Source: Lactiplantibacillus pentosus
GTDB taxonomy: Bacteria; Bacillota; Bacilli; Lactobacillales; Lactobacillaceae
Reading direction: 5' to 3'
Assembly (NCBI RefSeq): GCF_003641185.1
Contig: NZ_CP032757.1
Span: forward strand, 1,736,001 to 1,800,000
DNA: 64,000 nucleotides
The position numbers and the translations under genes were made by a program. The notes beneath the pieces were generated by a model. It saw only the letters and a list, made by a program, of their open reading frames with translations. It was not told the origin of the DNA and did not search any database. This document shows, in pieces, positions 25,273 through 33,448 of this stretch. The stretch's first letter is position 1. Each line of letters opens with the position of its first letter.

Positions 25273-26967
25273 ATGAAAAAATCAACAAAAGTGATCAGTA
25301 TGATGATGATTGGCATCTTTCTGTGCATGCTGGATACGACAGTAATGAATATTGCCTTGCCAGCGATTCAAGTGGGCTTAGCGACGGATTTGGCGCACTT
25401 ATCATGGGCGCTCAACATTTATACCGTATTGTTTGCCAGTTTGACAATTCCGCTTGGACGGGTTGCCGATGTCTGGGGCCGTGGCCGCGTTTATCTGATT
25501 GGACTGGCATTATTTGGCCTCGGTTCCGTGATTTCGGGGTTATGCGGTAATGTCGACGTATTGATCGTGGGCCGGGCCGTGCAAAGCCTCGGTGCGGCTG
25601 TCGTCTTCCCAGCAAGTATGACGATTGGCATTCAGAGTGTACCGCTGAACAAGCGGGTCGGTGCGATTGCCGAACTGGGTGTGATACAAGGTTTGGCCGC
25701 TGCGTTGGGACCGACAATTGGTGGAGCTGTGACTCAGTTCTTGGGTTGGCGAGGTATCTTCCTGATGAACGTGCCGCTGGTATTGGTTGCCTTTGTAGGT
25801 TGTGTGGCATGGTTGTCTTGGCGCCATCCGATTCGTGGTCAGGCCAAACTAGATTTGGCTGGGAGTGCCTTGATTATGGTGACGCTACTTTCGTTAACGC
25901 TCGTGTTGGTTGAGGGTAACGCCTGGGGTTGGACCAGTCAGTTGATTATCGGTCTGATGGCACTCAGTGGACTAGCATTAGTGACCTTTATTTGGACGGA
26001 GGCACACGTCGATCAGCCGATGGTCCCGCTAACGTTATTTAAAAATCGGCAATTCAACGGGGCATCGCTCGCAACGGTCTTGTCAGGGGTGTTTATGGTA
26101 GGGTTGTTAGTGTTGATGCCAAGTTTCTTCACGAAAGTCCAGAATCAGACGGAACTATTGGCCGCCATCATGATTACGCCAGCTTCAATGATGATTTTTA
26201 TTTTTTCGCCCATTAGCGGATTCTTGTTGTCGAAATTAGGCCCGCGCCGGGTCATTTTCAGCGGTAGTTTGGCTATGATGGCAGGCTACGCCGTTCTTAG
26301 TCAGCTGAATCCGAATCATTACTGGCAATTTGCGATTGCGGCCGTATTAATCGGTGCAGGCTATGGGACGATTATTGGCCCGATTACTGTTTTGGCCGCC
26401 GGAGATTTTACTGGTGAATTATTGACAGCTTCGCAGAGCGTGATCGGCGTCTTCCGCCAAATTGGGACGTCGCTGGCCGTCGCCATTTTTGTTTCAGCGC
26501 TTTCGGCCAATTTGACGGTTGCTAAGACCCAGACGTTGACGGATGCGCACACCACCGTCGCCAAACTCGCCATTTCCGACCAGGCTAAACGCGATACGTT
26601 ACAAGTCATCACGCATCAAATTGATCAAGAACAGACGGCAAAACCGGTGAAAACGCCAATTACAGTTGCGAAAGAGCACCGTTTAATTGCAGCAGCAGCC
26701 CGTCAAGTCCTCAAATCACCGGCACTGCAAGCCGCACCAGCCAGTGTCAAAGCCAAAGTTCAACGTCAAGTGACGCGGCAGGTAACTGTTCAGGTCAAAC
26801 AAACCAATCAGCGGATCGTAAACGCCGCAACTGCGATTAAGACCCGAAGTAAAGCGGCATTCACCCAAGCGTTTATGCGGCCGTATCAAGTGGCGTTGCC
26901 GTTTATGTTACTATTGTTACTGACGACTTGGTGTTTTGAGAAACGGGGGCGGAAGGCAAATAACTAA
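25273..26967 (+). CDS. DHA2-family drug efflux pump (EmrB/QacA type)
   Basis: A 564-residue major facilitator with 14 expected membrane segments. Motif C-like and motif A regions are visible (GRVADVWGRGRVYLIG near residue 63; GVIQGLAAALGPTIGG near 136-151; LDTTVMNIALPAI in segment 1, motif D1). It exports drugs or toxic compounds using proton flux. GGAGG (25260-25264) is 8 bp before ATG 25273; the upstream TTG is not needed. A stretch of about 110 residues between the last two segments (roughly 425-535) is rich in Ala, Gln, Lys and Val and looks like a long helical extracytoplasmic loop. It is divergently arranged with the TetR gene. Confidence 0.92.
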   Translation: MKKSTKVISMMMIGIFLCMLDTTVMNIALPAIQVGLATDLAHLSWALNIYTVLFASLTIPLGRVADVWGRGRVYLIGLALFGLGSVISGLCGNVDVLIVGRAVQSLGAAVVFPASMTIGIQSVPLNKRVGAIAELGVIQGLAAALGPTIGGAVTQFLGWRGIFLMNVPLVLVAFVGCVAWLSWRHPIRGQAKLDLAGSALIMVTLLSLTLVLVEGNAWGWTSQLIIGLMALSGLALVTFIWTEAHVDQPMVPLTLFKNRQFNGASLATVLSGVFMVGLLVLMPSFFTKVQNQTELLAAIMITPASMMIFIFSPISGFLLSKLGPRRVIFSGSLAMMAGYAVLSQLNPNHYWQFAIAAVLIGAGYGTIIGPITVLAAGDFTGELLTASQSVIGVFRQIGTSLAVAIFVSALSANLTVAKTQTLTDAHTTVAKLAISDQAKRDTLQVITHQIDQEQTAKPVKTPITVAKEHRLIAAAARQVLKSPALQAAPASVKAKVQRQVTRQVTVQVKQTNQRIVNAATAIKTRSKAAFTQAFMRPYQVALPFMLLLLLTTWCFEKRGRKANN

Positions 26968-27027
26968 GCTGGAATGTGCGGTCAGTATTGTGGCGGTCCT
27001 TTGAAAATTGAGTCCTCCTGTATGGTC

Positions 27028-27056
27028 CGTCATTAACGTCAAAGTGCGTAATGACG
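27028..27056. promoter_or_regulatory. Inverted repeat next to a -10 element (possible operator)
   Basis: CGTCATTA (27028-27035) and TAATGACG (27049-27056) form a perfect inverted repeat with a 13-bp spacer. It directly abuts an extended -10 (TGGTATGAT). It precedes the coiled-coil gene at 27098 by about 40 bp. Confidence 0.45.
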
Positions 27057-27097
27057 TGGTATGATGGTATCAAGAAATTTACGAGGGGGAACTGCCA

Positions 27098-28729
27098 GTG
27101 CAACTTAACTATCCAAACTCACATCAGTCTGTCACACAACGCAAACAAAAAGACGCTGCTAAGGCCAGCAAACGCGCTTTAATCGAGCGCTACCAATCCA
27201 AGCACTTGGCAGTTGAAACGCATCCCGTCAAGCCGGCCGCTGCTGTGGCGGAAACACAGTCAGCCTCCCAGACGCAATCAACATCTGAAAGACAAACGTC
27301 ATCCAAGGCGCAAGGGACATCTGGAGCCCAATCAATATCCGAGGCGCAAGGGACATCTGAAAACCAATCAATATCTAAAGTACGAACGGTATCTGAAACC
27401 CAAGCAATGGTCAAAATTACCGCAGCACAAGGCCATCCTGATTCGACGGCGGAACAGTCGCAATCTGCGGATACTGGGACACAAGTGGCAACCGAACAAG
27501 CCAATGTTGCCCAGCTCAAACGACAAGTGCGACGACTAAAACGGCAGCTAGCTCGTGAACAGACGAAAAATCAGAAACAAATCGACGAAGGCTTGCAACA
27601 GCAGATCAATAACAAACGACGAACGCATCAGGCTGAAGAACAGGTGGCGATAGCCCAAGCCAAAATGGCGCGCATGCAGACAGCCAATGATGAGCTAACG
27701 GCTACCAATCACCAATTGCAGCAACGGGTCACGGCAATGCAAAGTTATCAGGATGCGGCGGGTCGGTGGTTCGCGCAATCGGCGGTATTGTTGAAGCGCC
27801 AACAGGGATTGTATGAAAAGACCATGTCTGAGCGCCAGCGTCAACGCAATGAACCGATACTGACCCAGAAGCAGCGAGATAAGCTGCAGAAGTATGACGC
27901 GATGGTCAAGCAAGTTAAACGATTGTCGAAATCTGTTTCTGAGCAGGAAAAACGACTTGCGAAAGGCCAAAAGGAGAACGAACAGTTACATCGTCTCCGA
28001 CCAACTGGAAGACAAACGGTCAGCGCTGACGAGCAAGTCAATCAGGCACTGGCAGCGGGCAAATACGAGCAGTTACGGTGGTTACCACGAGCAAATAAGC
28101 GCTATCGGCGACTGTTGTTTGACCGTGTGATCATCGGGGATGGTGAGCACGTCTTTGGTTTCTTCGTCAATGTGGGCGAACGTTTAATTTTCAAGACGAT
28201 CACGGGTCAAACCTATTCGAAATATCAACGCCGGTTTCCAGCCAACACCCCAATTCAAACGGGTGTGGTCTACGGCGGCGTCATTGCTGGGCAGCAACTG
28301 TGGTTGACAGATCTGTTCTATGACGTGACGCCGAGCCAGCTGCAGCGACAACATACGCAACAATTACATCGGCGGCGGTCACATTTTGATTTCAGTAAGG
28401 TGTTACCAGCGGATGCAGTGGATGTGTGCCGGGGCAAACGAGTGATGGTCGTGACTTGGCAGCGTGCACAAACGTTGAACCAAGCGTTACGAGCTTTTCG
28501 AATGGAGCCAGTAATCGTGAATGACCATGAAAAGAGCATTGGTTGGATCAGCCAACAAATTCGTTCCAACCAAGTCGATTTTACGTTACTGTTGAGTGAA
28601 GGCCTCTCCCATAGCATGTTAGGGGCACTAGGTAAGACGTTTATTAATCAAAGCCCCGATATCCAATTAGTTTATAACGAATCACCAGAAGAACTATTGC
28701 GACGGTGCTACGCTTATTTTAAGCGCTAA
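27098..28729 (+). CDS. Coiled-coil protein with Ser/Thr/Gln hexapeptide repeats, unknown function
   Basis: A 543-residue protein that I do not recognise. Residues 1-40 are basic. Residues about 48-105 are imperfect six-residue repeats of the type (S/T)-x-x-x-Q-(S/G), encoded by 18-bp DNA repeats. Residues about 130-310 are a long, strongly charged coiled coil (AQLKRQVRRLKRQLAREQ). The C-terminal 230 residues are a mixed alpha/beta domain containing GVVYGGVIAGQQLWLTDLFYD and a possible DUF2325-like end, where a Rossmann-like GKRVMVVTW is followed later by VDFTLLLSEGLSHSM. No membrane segment or signal peptide is seen, so it is probably cytoplasmic. The start is GTG after GAGGGGGAACTGCCA. The SPFH gene follows by 38 bp. 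Confidence 0.85.
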   Translation: MQLNYPNSHQSVTQRKQKDAAKASKRALIERYQSKHLAVETHPVKPAAAVAETQSASQTQSTSERQTSSKAQGTSGAQSISEAQGTSENQSISKVRTVSETQAMVKITAAQGHPDSTAEQSQSADTGTQVATEQANVAQLKRQVRRLKRQLAREQTKNQKQIDEGLQQQINNKRRTHQAEEQVAIAQAKMARMQTANDELTATNHQLQQRVTAMQSYQDAAGRWFAQSAVLLKRQQGLYEKTMSERQRQRNEPILTQKQRDKLQKYDAMVKQVKRLSKSVSEQEKRLAKGQKENEQLHRLRPTGRQTVSADEQVNQALAAGKYEQLRWLPRANKRYRRLLFDRVIIGDGEHVFGFFVNVGERLIFKTITGQTYSKYQRRFPANTPIQTGVVYGGVIAGQQLWLTDLFYDVTPSQLQRQHTQQLHRRRSHFDFSKVLPADAVDVCRGKRVMVVTWQRAQTLNQALRAFRMEPVIVNDHEKSIGWISQQIRSNQVDFTLLLSEGLSHSMLGALGKTFINQSPDIQLVYNESPEELLRRCYAYFKR

Positions 28730-28734
28730 CTGAT

Positions 28735-28744
28735 ATGCTATAAT
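28735..28744 (+). promoter_or_regulatory. Extended -10 promoter before the SPFH gene
   Basis: ATGCTATAAT (TATAAT at 28739-28744, preceded by TGC) lies 24 bp before the SPFH start. The transcript would have a very short leader containing only the ribosome binding site AAAGGAGG. Confidence 0.5.
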
Positions 28745-28767
28745 AGTGGGCAAAAGGAGGCGCAATC

Positions 28768-29634
28768 ATGAAAGAAAAACAAGTCTTTCATATCAATGGC
28801 TACATTGGCCTGGTGCTGGCGATCGCATTTGTGTTAGTCGGTGGCTGGTTAGTCTGGGCCGGTGCGACGGGGGACCATTTTGCTAGTATCTTCTTGGGGG
28901 CACTGCTGATTATTATCGCAGCGTTCGGGGCAAGTTCGTTAACGATTGTCGGGCCAAACGAGGCACGCGTACTTACGTTTTTTGGTAAGTACATCGGGAC
29001 GATTCGGGATTCCGGACTGTTCATGACGGTCCCATTAACGAGCAAATATTCGATTTCATTACGGGTGCGTAACTTTAATAGTGCGATTTTAAAAGTGAAT
29101 GACCTGCGGGGTAACCCGGTCGAAATTGCCGCGGTGATCGTTTTTAAGGTCGTCGATACCAGTATGGCGCTGTTTGCGGTCGATGATTACGAACAGTTCG
29201 TTGAGATTCAAAGTGAATCCGCGGTTCGCCACGTGGCCTCAGAATATCCCTATGATACGTTCGATGACGACAAAAAGCTGACCTTGCGTAGTAATCCAAC
29301 GGAAGTCTCAGACCGGTTGACCGAAGAACTGCAGGAACGGCTGAACGTTGCTGGGGTGGAAATCGTGGAGACGCGGCTAACGCACCTGGCATACGCCACA
29401 GAAATTGCGAGCGCGATGTTGCAACGGCAACAATCGTCCGCCATCTTGTCAGCACGAAAAGTTATTGTTGAAGGGGCGGTCTCAATCACTGAAGATACGA
29501 TTGCCCGGCTGGAGAAGGATACCGGCATGCAGCTGTCAGATGATAAGAAGTTGCAGCTCATTAATAACATGATGGTCACCATTATTTCGGAGCGTGGGAC
29601 TCAGCCAATTGTGAATACTTCGGATGTTAAGTAG
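28768..29634 (+). CDS. SPFH/Band 7 (stomatin-like) membrane protein
   Basis: A 288-residue protein. Two N-terminal hydrophobic segments (about 10-30 and 38-58) anchor it. The SPFH domain follows, beginning VGPNEARVLTFFGKYIGTIRDSGL, shown here as VGPNEARVLTFFGKY. The C-terminal part has the helical ATEIASAMLQRQQSSAILSAR region (shown as ASAMLQRQQSSAILSARK) typical of flotillin and stomatin oligomers. Such proteins organise membrane microdomains and quality control. AAAGGAGGCGCAATC precedes the ATG, and a terminator follows. Confidence 0.92.
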   Translation: MKEKQVFHINGYIGLVLAIAFVLVGGWLVWAGATGDHFASIFLGALLIIIAAFGASSLTIVGPNEARVLTFFGKYIGTIRDSGLFMTVPLTSKYSISLRVRNFNSAILKVNDLRGNPVEIAAVIVFKVVDTSMALFAVDDYEQFVEIQSESAVRHVASEYPYDTFDDDKKLTLRSNPTEVSDRLTEELQERLNVAGVEIVETRLTHLAYATEIASAMLQRQQSSAILSARKVIVEGAVSITEDTIARLEKDTGMQLSDDKKLQLINNMMVTIISERGTQPIVNTSDVK

Positions 29635-29673
29635 GAACGTTGGTGTGACAAGGATTACAAGTTAAAAATAGTT

Positions 29674-29709
29674 AAGACGAACCTTGAAAAATAAGGCTCG
29701 TCTTTTTTT
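29674..29709 (+). terminator. Terminator after the SPFH gene
   Basis: AAGACGA (29674-29680) with CCTT pairs with AAGG and TCGTCTT, and TTTTTTT follows. The remaining bases to 29961 hold only the upstream region of the Panacea gene. Confidence 0.9.
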
Positions 29710-29961
29710 GTCGTAATGCTTGTAGTAACGTTTTGGCTTAGTCCTGAGCACTTTCTTTTTCTTCGGTGAAGTTCGTGGCGGCGTGTCGATTGAAGGCCAC
29801 AAAACCCAAGCCAGACAAAAAATTAATGTGTCTTATTTGTCTCGCGACGGAACCTTATTCATACTAGCCACATTAATCTATGCTACACTACAAACATCAA
29901 TATAGTGCTCAGTTTTCGTTAGTCTCCAAATGGTGCGAAAACGGATGGGGAGGGCAAAATA

Positions 29962-30405
29962 ATTTACGATATTAATGACATTGCGGCTTGGTTCATCAAC
30001 AAAGAACCGATGAGTGACAAAAAGTTACAAAAATTGTCTTACTATGCAGTCGCTTGGGGTTGGGCGTTGTTCAATCGCCCAATTGTGCATAATGACCGAT
30101 TCGAGGCTTGGGTCCATGGACCGGTTTCACCGCAACTTTACCAAGAGTATCGGGAGCATGGCTGGAATAAGATAGCAGCGCCTGTCAAGGAGGCACACGC
30201 CTTTGATGAGGAAATGACTAATCTATTGGAATCGGTCTGGGCAACCTATGGTGATAAATCAGGCAATGAATTAGAAGCACTAACTCACACAGAAGCACCA
30301 TGGCAAGCTGCTCGTATTGGGCTGCATCCTGATGATGCCTGCCACAATGTGATTTCACCCCAAACGATGCGGCAATTTTATTTAAGCATCTACAGTGGGG
30401 ATTAG
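29962..30405 (+). CDS. Panacea-domain (SocA/GepA-like, DUF4065) protein, likely antitoxin; apparent ATT start
   Basis: A 147-residue protein of the Panacea family, the common antitoxin domain of PanAT systems. It shows the characteristic KLQKLSYYAVAWGWALF helix followed by FEAWVHGPVSPQLYQEY and a C-terminal YGDKSGNELEALTHTEAPWQAA. The first in-frame ATG (30010) would cut off YDINDIAAWFINKEP, which belongs to the domain (family members begin with a DVANYIINK-like helix). No ATG, GTG or TTG occurs in frame between the stop at 29920 and 30010. The strong GGGGAGGG at 29947-29954 is 7 bp before ATT 29962, with ATA 29959 also possible. It precedes a small gene by only 2 bp. Confidence 0.82.
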   Translation: MYDINDIAAWFINKEPMSDKKLQKLSYYAVAWGWALFNRPIVHNDRFEAWVHGPVSPQLYQEYREHGWNKIAAPVKEAHAFDEEMTNLLESVWATYGDKSGNELEALTHTEAPWQAARIGLHPDDACHNVISPQTMRQFYLSIYSGD

Positions 30406-30407
30406 TG

Positions 30408-30809
30408 ATGGGAAAACGATTAACAAGTCAGAACAAGGCGAAAGACGCCAACAATCCAATTTTGGTGACACCCAGAAAGTCGAGTGTCCAATTTAAAATT
30501 GCGTTGGAAGACGCACTGATTGCACCCTATACTTTCAAAAAAGCGAAAGCAGAAGGTGCCAAGGGATTTGGTGAATTTATTGCTAAAACGGTGGGCAAGC
30601 ATCTGTCAATCACCGCTGTCGAAAATCTATATTTGCGGACTGACGGCCCACATGGTGCGAAGAATAAGGAACCAATTGGTGAAGTTGTCCGGGACATGTA
30701 TCATTTTAGTAATGGCTCGCGCCAATTTCGGGTTCATGGTTATTACAATGCTCAGAACTATTTTTGCCTTTGTCGACTCGACCCTAACCATCGGTATAAT
30801 TTCAAATGA
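30408..30809 (+). CDS. Small basic protein, putative toxin partner of the Panacea protein
   Basis: A 133-residue basic protein that I do not recognise by name. The first 30 residues are polar. A middle helix-rich part follows (EDALIAPYTFKKAKAEGAKGFG), and the C-terminus (SRQFRVHGYYNAQNYFCLCRLDPNHRYNFK) has a beta-hairpin pattern with a terminal RLDPNHRY. The ending resembles other small proteins coded next to antitoxins, which is a weak analogy only. ATG 30408 and GTG 30405 are alternative starts; the GTG overlaps the stop of the Panacea gene. Tight coupling to a Panacea gene is the main argument for a toxin. No catalytic motif of ToxSAS, Fic or RelE can be assigned by eye. Confidence 0.65.
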   Translation: MGKRLTSQNKAKDANNPILVTPRKSSVQFKIALEDALIAPYTFKKAKAEGAKGFGEFIAKTVGKHLSITAVENLYLRTDGPHGAKNKEPIGEVVRDMYHFSNGSRQFRVHGYYNAQNYFCLCRLDPNHRYNFK

Positions 30810-30811
30810 TC

Positions 30812-30855
30812 AAAATCCATGTTCTCAGTTTGTTGTGGCTGAAACATGGATTTTT
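30812..30855 (+). terminator. Terminator after the Panacea module
   Basis: AATCCATGTT (30814-30823) pairs with AACATGGATT (30843-30852), and TTT follows. Confidence 0.85.
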
Positions 30856-30932
30856 GTGGATTAAGACATATTGAACCGAAAGTCTCGGAAAAATTCGCCC
30901 AAGCGGTTTATAATAATTATGATGAATATGGC

Positions 30933-30960
30933 TAAGCACATAGAAGAGGATATGTGCTTA
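30933..30960. other. Perfect hairpin before the first 81-residue paralogue
   Basis: TAAGCACATA (30933-30942) pairs perfectly with TATGTGCTTA (30951-30960) around an 8-nt loop containing GAAGAGGA. It has no T run, so it is not a normal terminator. It lies 26 bp before the start codon and is absent before the second and third copies. Confidence 0.6.
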
Positions 30961-30986
30961 TCAAATTCGAAAGGTGTGTGGTTGAA

Positions 30987-31232
30987 ATGGCATTACGGTC
31001 CTGGCAATTTAATGAGGGCGATATAGATTTTATCGAACAGAATTATCCAGATTTATATCGGGCGCTTGAACCAACACTGTCTGCAGATCGGCGTTCCGTA
31101 GCAATGAAGTCTGAGGAACAGTGGGACAGAATAGAGTATCTGTTTGTTTATCAGCTATCGGGGTCGGTCACGCCACATGATGAGCTTACGGAGAATGGCC
31201 TCAGGCTTGAAGCGATTCTTGATTTTGCATGA
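30987..31232 (+). CDS. Acidic 81-aa hypothetical protein, paralogue 1 of 3
   Basis: The ATG follows GAAAGGTGTG. The protein begins MALRSWQFNEGDIDFIEQNY and ends LTENGLRLEAILDFA. It is acidic, soluble, and has no recognisable domain. It is nearly identical to the next copy over its first 50 residues and diverges in the stretch 51-65 (here YLFVYQLSGSVTPHD). All three paralogues are exactly 81 residues long. The longer frame from GTG 30954 starts inside the hairpin and is less likely. Confidence 0.75.
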   Translation: MALRSWQFNEGDIDFIEQNYPDLYRALEPTLSADRRSVAMKSEEQWDRIEYLFVYQLSGSVTPHDELTENGLRLEAILDFA

Positions 31233-31522
31233 GTCAGTCCTAAATGACTTTTGATTAATATCGGGGGATGCAGTTCATTGAGTGGTCAACAAATCATCCT
31301 AGGCGACTGCCGCAATAAATTGGTTGCATGCTGGTGCGCTTTCTCATACGAAATAAGCCATGAGGTTGCAATCAATATGCAACGAGCGATTTCGAATAGC
31401 GACGCTACCTAGCCAAACGACGGTCAATGTGTGGTTAAGACAAGGCGTATGATGTCGCTGGTCCGCCTAATTGTAAAAGCAGGTTAGTAACTGAAAAAAT
31501 TCAGACAAGGAGTGTGATTGAA

Positions 31523-31768
31523 ATGGCATTACGGTCCTGGCAATTTAACGAGGGCGATATAGACTTTATTGAACAGAATTATCCAGATTTATATCGGGCG
31601 CTTGAACCGACACTGTCTGCAGATCGGCGTTCCGTGGCAATGAAGTCTGATGAGCAGTGGGATAGAATCGAAAATCTGTTTGTGGATGAAATCGCACTTT
31701 CCGCAGATAAAAATGGTGAGCTAACGGAAAACGGACTCAGAATTGAAGCGATTCTTGATTTCGCATAA
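31523..31768 (+). CDS. Acidic 81-aa hypothetical protein, paralogue 2 of 3
   Basis: The start is ATG 31523, 10 bp after CAAGGAG. GTG 31514 is in frame but too close to the site. About 68 of 81 residues match paralogue 1. The variable stretch reads NLFVDEIALSADKNG. The DNA upstream (about 31425-31500, from CGACGGTCAATGTGTGGTTAAG to AGCAGGTTAGTAAC) resembles the DNA upstream of paralogue 3, which shows that gene plus upstream region was duplicated. Confidence 0.78.
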   Translation: MALRSWQFNEGDIDFIEQNYPDLYRALEPTLSADRRSVAMKSDEQWDRIENLFVDEIALSADKNGELTENGLRIEAILDFA

Positions 31769-31937
31769 GCCAGTTCTAAATTGCCTTTGATTGCACCAGG
31801 GATGCGATTTGCATGCAGCAACGTCAATCGGCCAAATGATTGTCAATATGTGGTTAAGGCCAGTTTATGGTGTAACCAGTTCTCCTAACCATAAAAGCAG
31901 ATTAGTAACAAAAGTATTCATAAAAGGAGCGAGTTAG

Positions 31938-32183
31938 ATGGCATTAAGACCCTTGAGATTTTTTACTGGTGACGCCGATTTTATTCAAAAATATTACCCG
32001 GAGTTATATCGGGCAATCGAACCAACACTGTCAGAGGACCGACTCTTGGTCAAGCTAAATACGCGCGAACAATGGGACGAGTTGGAAAATTTGTTTGTGG
32101 ATGAAATTGCGGGTTCCACAACTGAAAATGGTGAACTGACTGAAAATGGTATCAAACTCGAATCAATTCTAGACTGTGCGTAG
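31938..32183 (+). CDS. Acidic 81-aa hypothetical protein, paralogue 3 of 3
   Basis: ATG after AAAAGGAGCGAGTTAG. This is the most divergent copy (MALRPLRFFTGDADFIQKYY), but it keeps LYRAIEPTLS-DR, EQWDELENLFVDEIA and the ENGELTENG block near the end. It is followed by a weak hairpin with TTTT (32222-32247). The protein has no membrane segment. A role as immunity or antitoxin protein is one possibility, since such genes often occur in tandem variant arrays, but no toxin is adjacent. Confidence 0.75.
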   Translation: MALRPLRFFTGDADFIQKYYPELYRAIEPTLSEDRLLVKLNTREQWDELENLFVDEIAGSTTENGELTENGIKLESILDCA

Positions 32184-32304
32184 CCTAGCTCATTTTTAGT
32201 CACGACCAATCATCAAAAAAAGAGTCAGCCGACAACAACTGGCTCCTTTTAATTTGCTTAGTATTGCCTAAATATGCGATTGACGTTAACTGCTCAGATT
32301 AACC

Positions 32305-32748
32305 TTAGTATTCCACTCGCGTCAACTGATTGATTGCGAGGCGATTCTGATAAGCAATATTTTCTAAGAATCGGTAGAGCGGTGTAAAGTCGAATGATTT
32401 CGGAAATTCAAATTTGACTTCGGCATGTTGCTCGGTCAGTCCTTGACGGTGGACGTTGGTGAGGTAAGTGATGACGATTTCGGAATCATCAATGCCAAAA
32501 CCAGCTGTTTCAGCGGCGACGTCAATAATACTCATGAAGTAAATTGAACGATAAGCAGCCTTTTTACCAGTCACGTTTTGCCGGTCCATGAAGATGATGC
32601 GGGTGTCTGTAAAGACGATCATATCGCGGACCAGTTTGTACCCACGTTCAATCTTTTCGTCTTCCATCAAAAATTTACCGAATTGCTTCTGAATTTCTTC
32701 AGGGGTAACTTCACTCATGTTACCAAGTATCCCGTTTAAGAGTCCCAT
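32305..32748 (-). CDS. Bacterial PH-domain protein (YvbH/DUF1696-like)
   Basis: A 147-residue soluble protein with the bacterial pleckstrin-homology layout: MEDEKIERGYKLVRDMIVFTDTRIIFMDRQ (shown as DEKIERGYKLVRDMIVFTD) at about residues 29-48, then a run of beta strands and a final helix. Members of this family are small and of unknown function; some respond to stress. It has its own ribosome binding site (GGAGGGCACACG). It is isolated from its neighbours. Confidence 0.85.
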   Translation of the reverse strand: MGLLNGILGNMSEVTPEEIQKQFGKFLMEDEKIERGYKLVRDMIVFTDTRIIFMDRQNVTGKKAAYRSIYFMSIIDVAAETAGFGIDDSEIVITYLTNVHRQGLTEQHAEVKFEFPKSFDFTPLYRFLENIAYQNRLAINQLTRVEY

Positions 32749-33139
32749 CGTGTGCCCTCCAATAATTGATTTCAGGTTAGGCGGCGGTCGTTACGTCTGT
32801 CCATATGTGACAAACCGTGCACGACAGCCACTAGCCTTATGATGAATTATATCGGAGCGGGGCATAAAAGAATAGACCAATCGACATAATTGAGTGTCGG
32901 TAAACGGTTTCATATAGTCACTATTACCGATACTGGTTAATCCGGAAAAATCTGGCAATAATCACTTCAGTACCCACTATGCATCTTAATGGTGTTATCG
33001 TGCAATTCGCGGTATATTAAAAATATCAAATGTAAATCATTAGCTCGCACGCCCAATTTAGTGCCATGTTTGAGCAAATTCTGTACAAGCACGGCGTTAA
33101 TGGGCTGACGATGATGCCATTAATGAGGAGGTGACACTC
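32749..33139. other. Intergenic region without a recognised gene
   Basis: About 390 bp between divergent genes. I see AT-rich promoter-like stretches and short imperfect palindromes (for example GGTAAACGG near 32900 and TACCGATA near 32925) but no reading frame with a ribosome binding site and no RNA I recognise. Confidence 0.5.
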
Positions 33140-33391
33140 GTGAGTAAAGTTTACACGGATGTCTTTAATATTCAGCATACCGACTGCACGGTGGTGGACA
33201 CGATCAACGAGTTCAGCCGAATTTTTATTATTCAGGATAAGAATGGCTCGCGGTTCACTTGCTTAAAGGACGATGCCAAGCCGGCCAAAAAGGGAAGCGG
33301 TCACTGGACGAGCGCAAGTCCGGAAGATGCGCCGCAAGACTATGCCGTGCCGTATCGGTCACGAAAACGGCAACGTAAAAAATTATCATAG
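33140..33391 (+). CDS. Hypothetical basic protein, 83 aa
   Basis: GTG at 33140 has GAGGAGGTG 6-7 bp upstream, so it is preferred to GTG 33131. The product starts MSKVYTDVFNIQHTDC and ends in a strongly basic tail, RSRKRQRKKLS, which could contact nucleic acid or membrane lipids. No known domain is visible. A bidirectional terminator follows. Confidence 0.65.
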   Translation: MSKVYTDVFNIQHTDCTVVDTINEFSRIFIIQDKNGSRFTCLKDDAKPAKKGSGHWTSASPEDAPQDYAVPYRSRKRQRKKLS

Positions 33392-33394
33392 CAA

Positions 33395-33445
33395 AAATAA
33401 CGACCTTGTCACAGCGCGTTGAAGCTGTTGGCAAGGTCGTTATTT
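33395..33445. terminator. Bidirectional terminator
   Basis: AAATAACGACCTTG (33395-33408) pairs with CAAGGTCGTTATTT (33432-33445) between the convergent hypothetical and TspO genes. Confidence 0.92.
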
Positions 33446-33448
33446 GAT

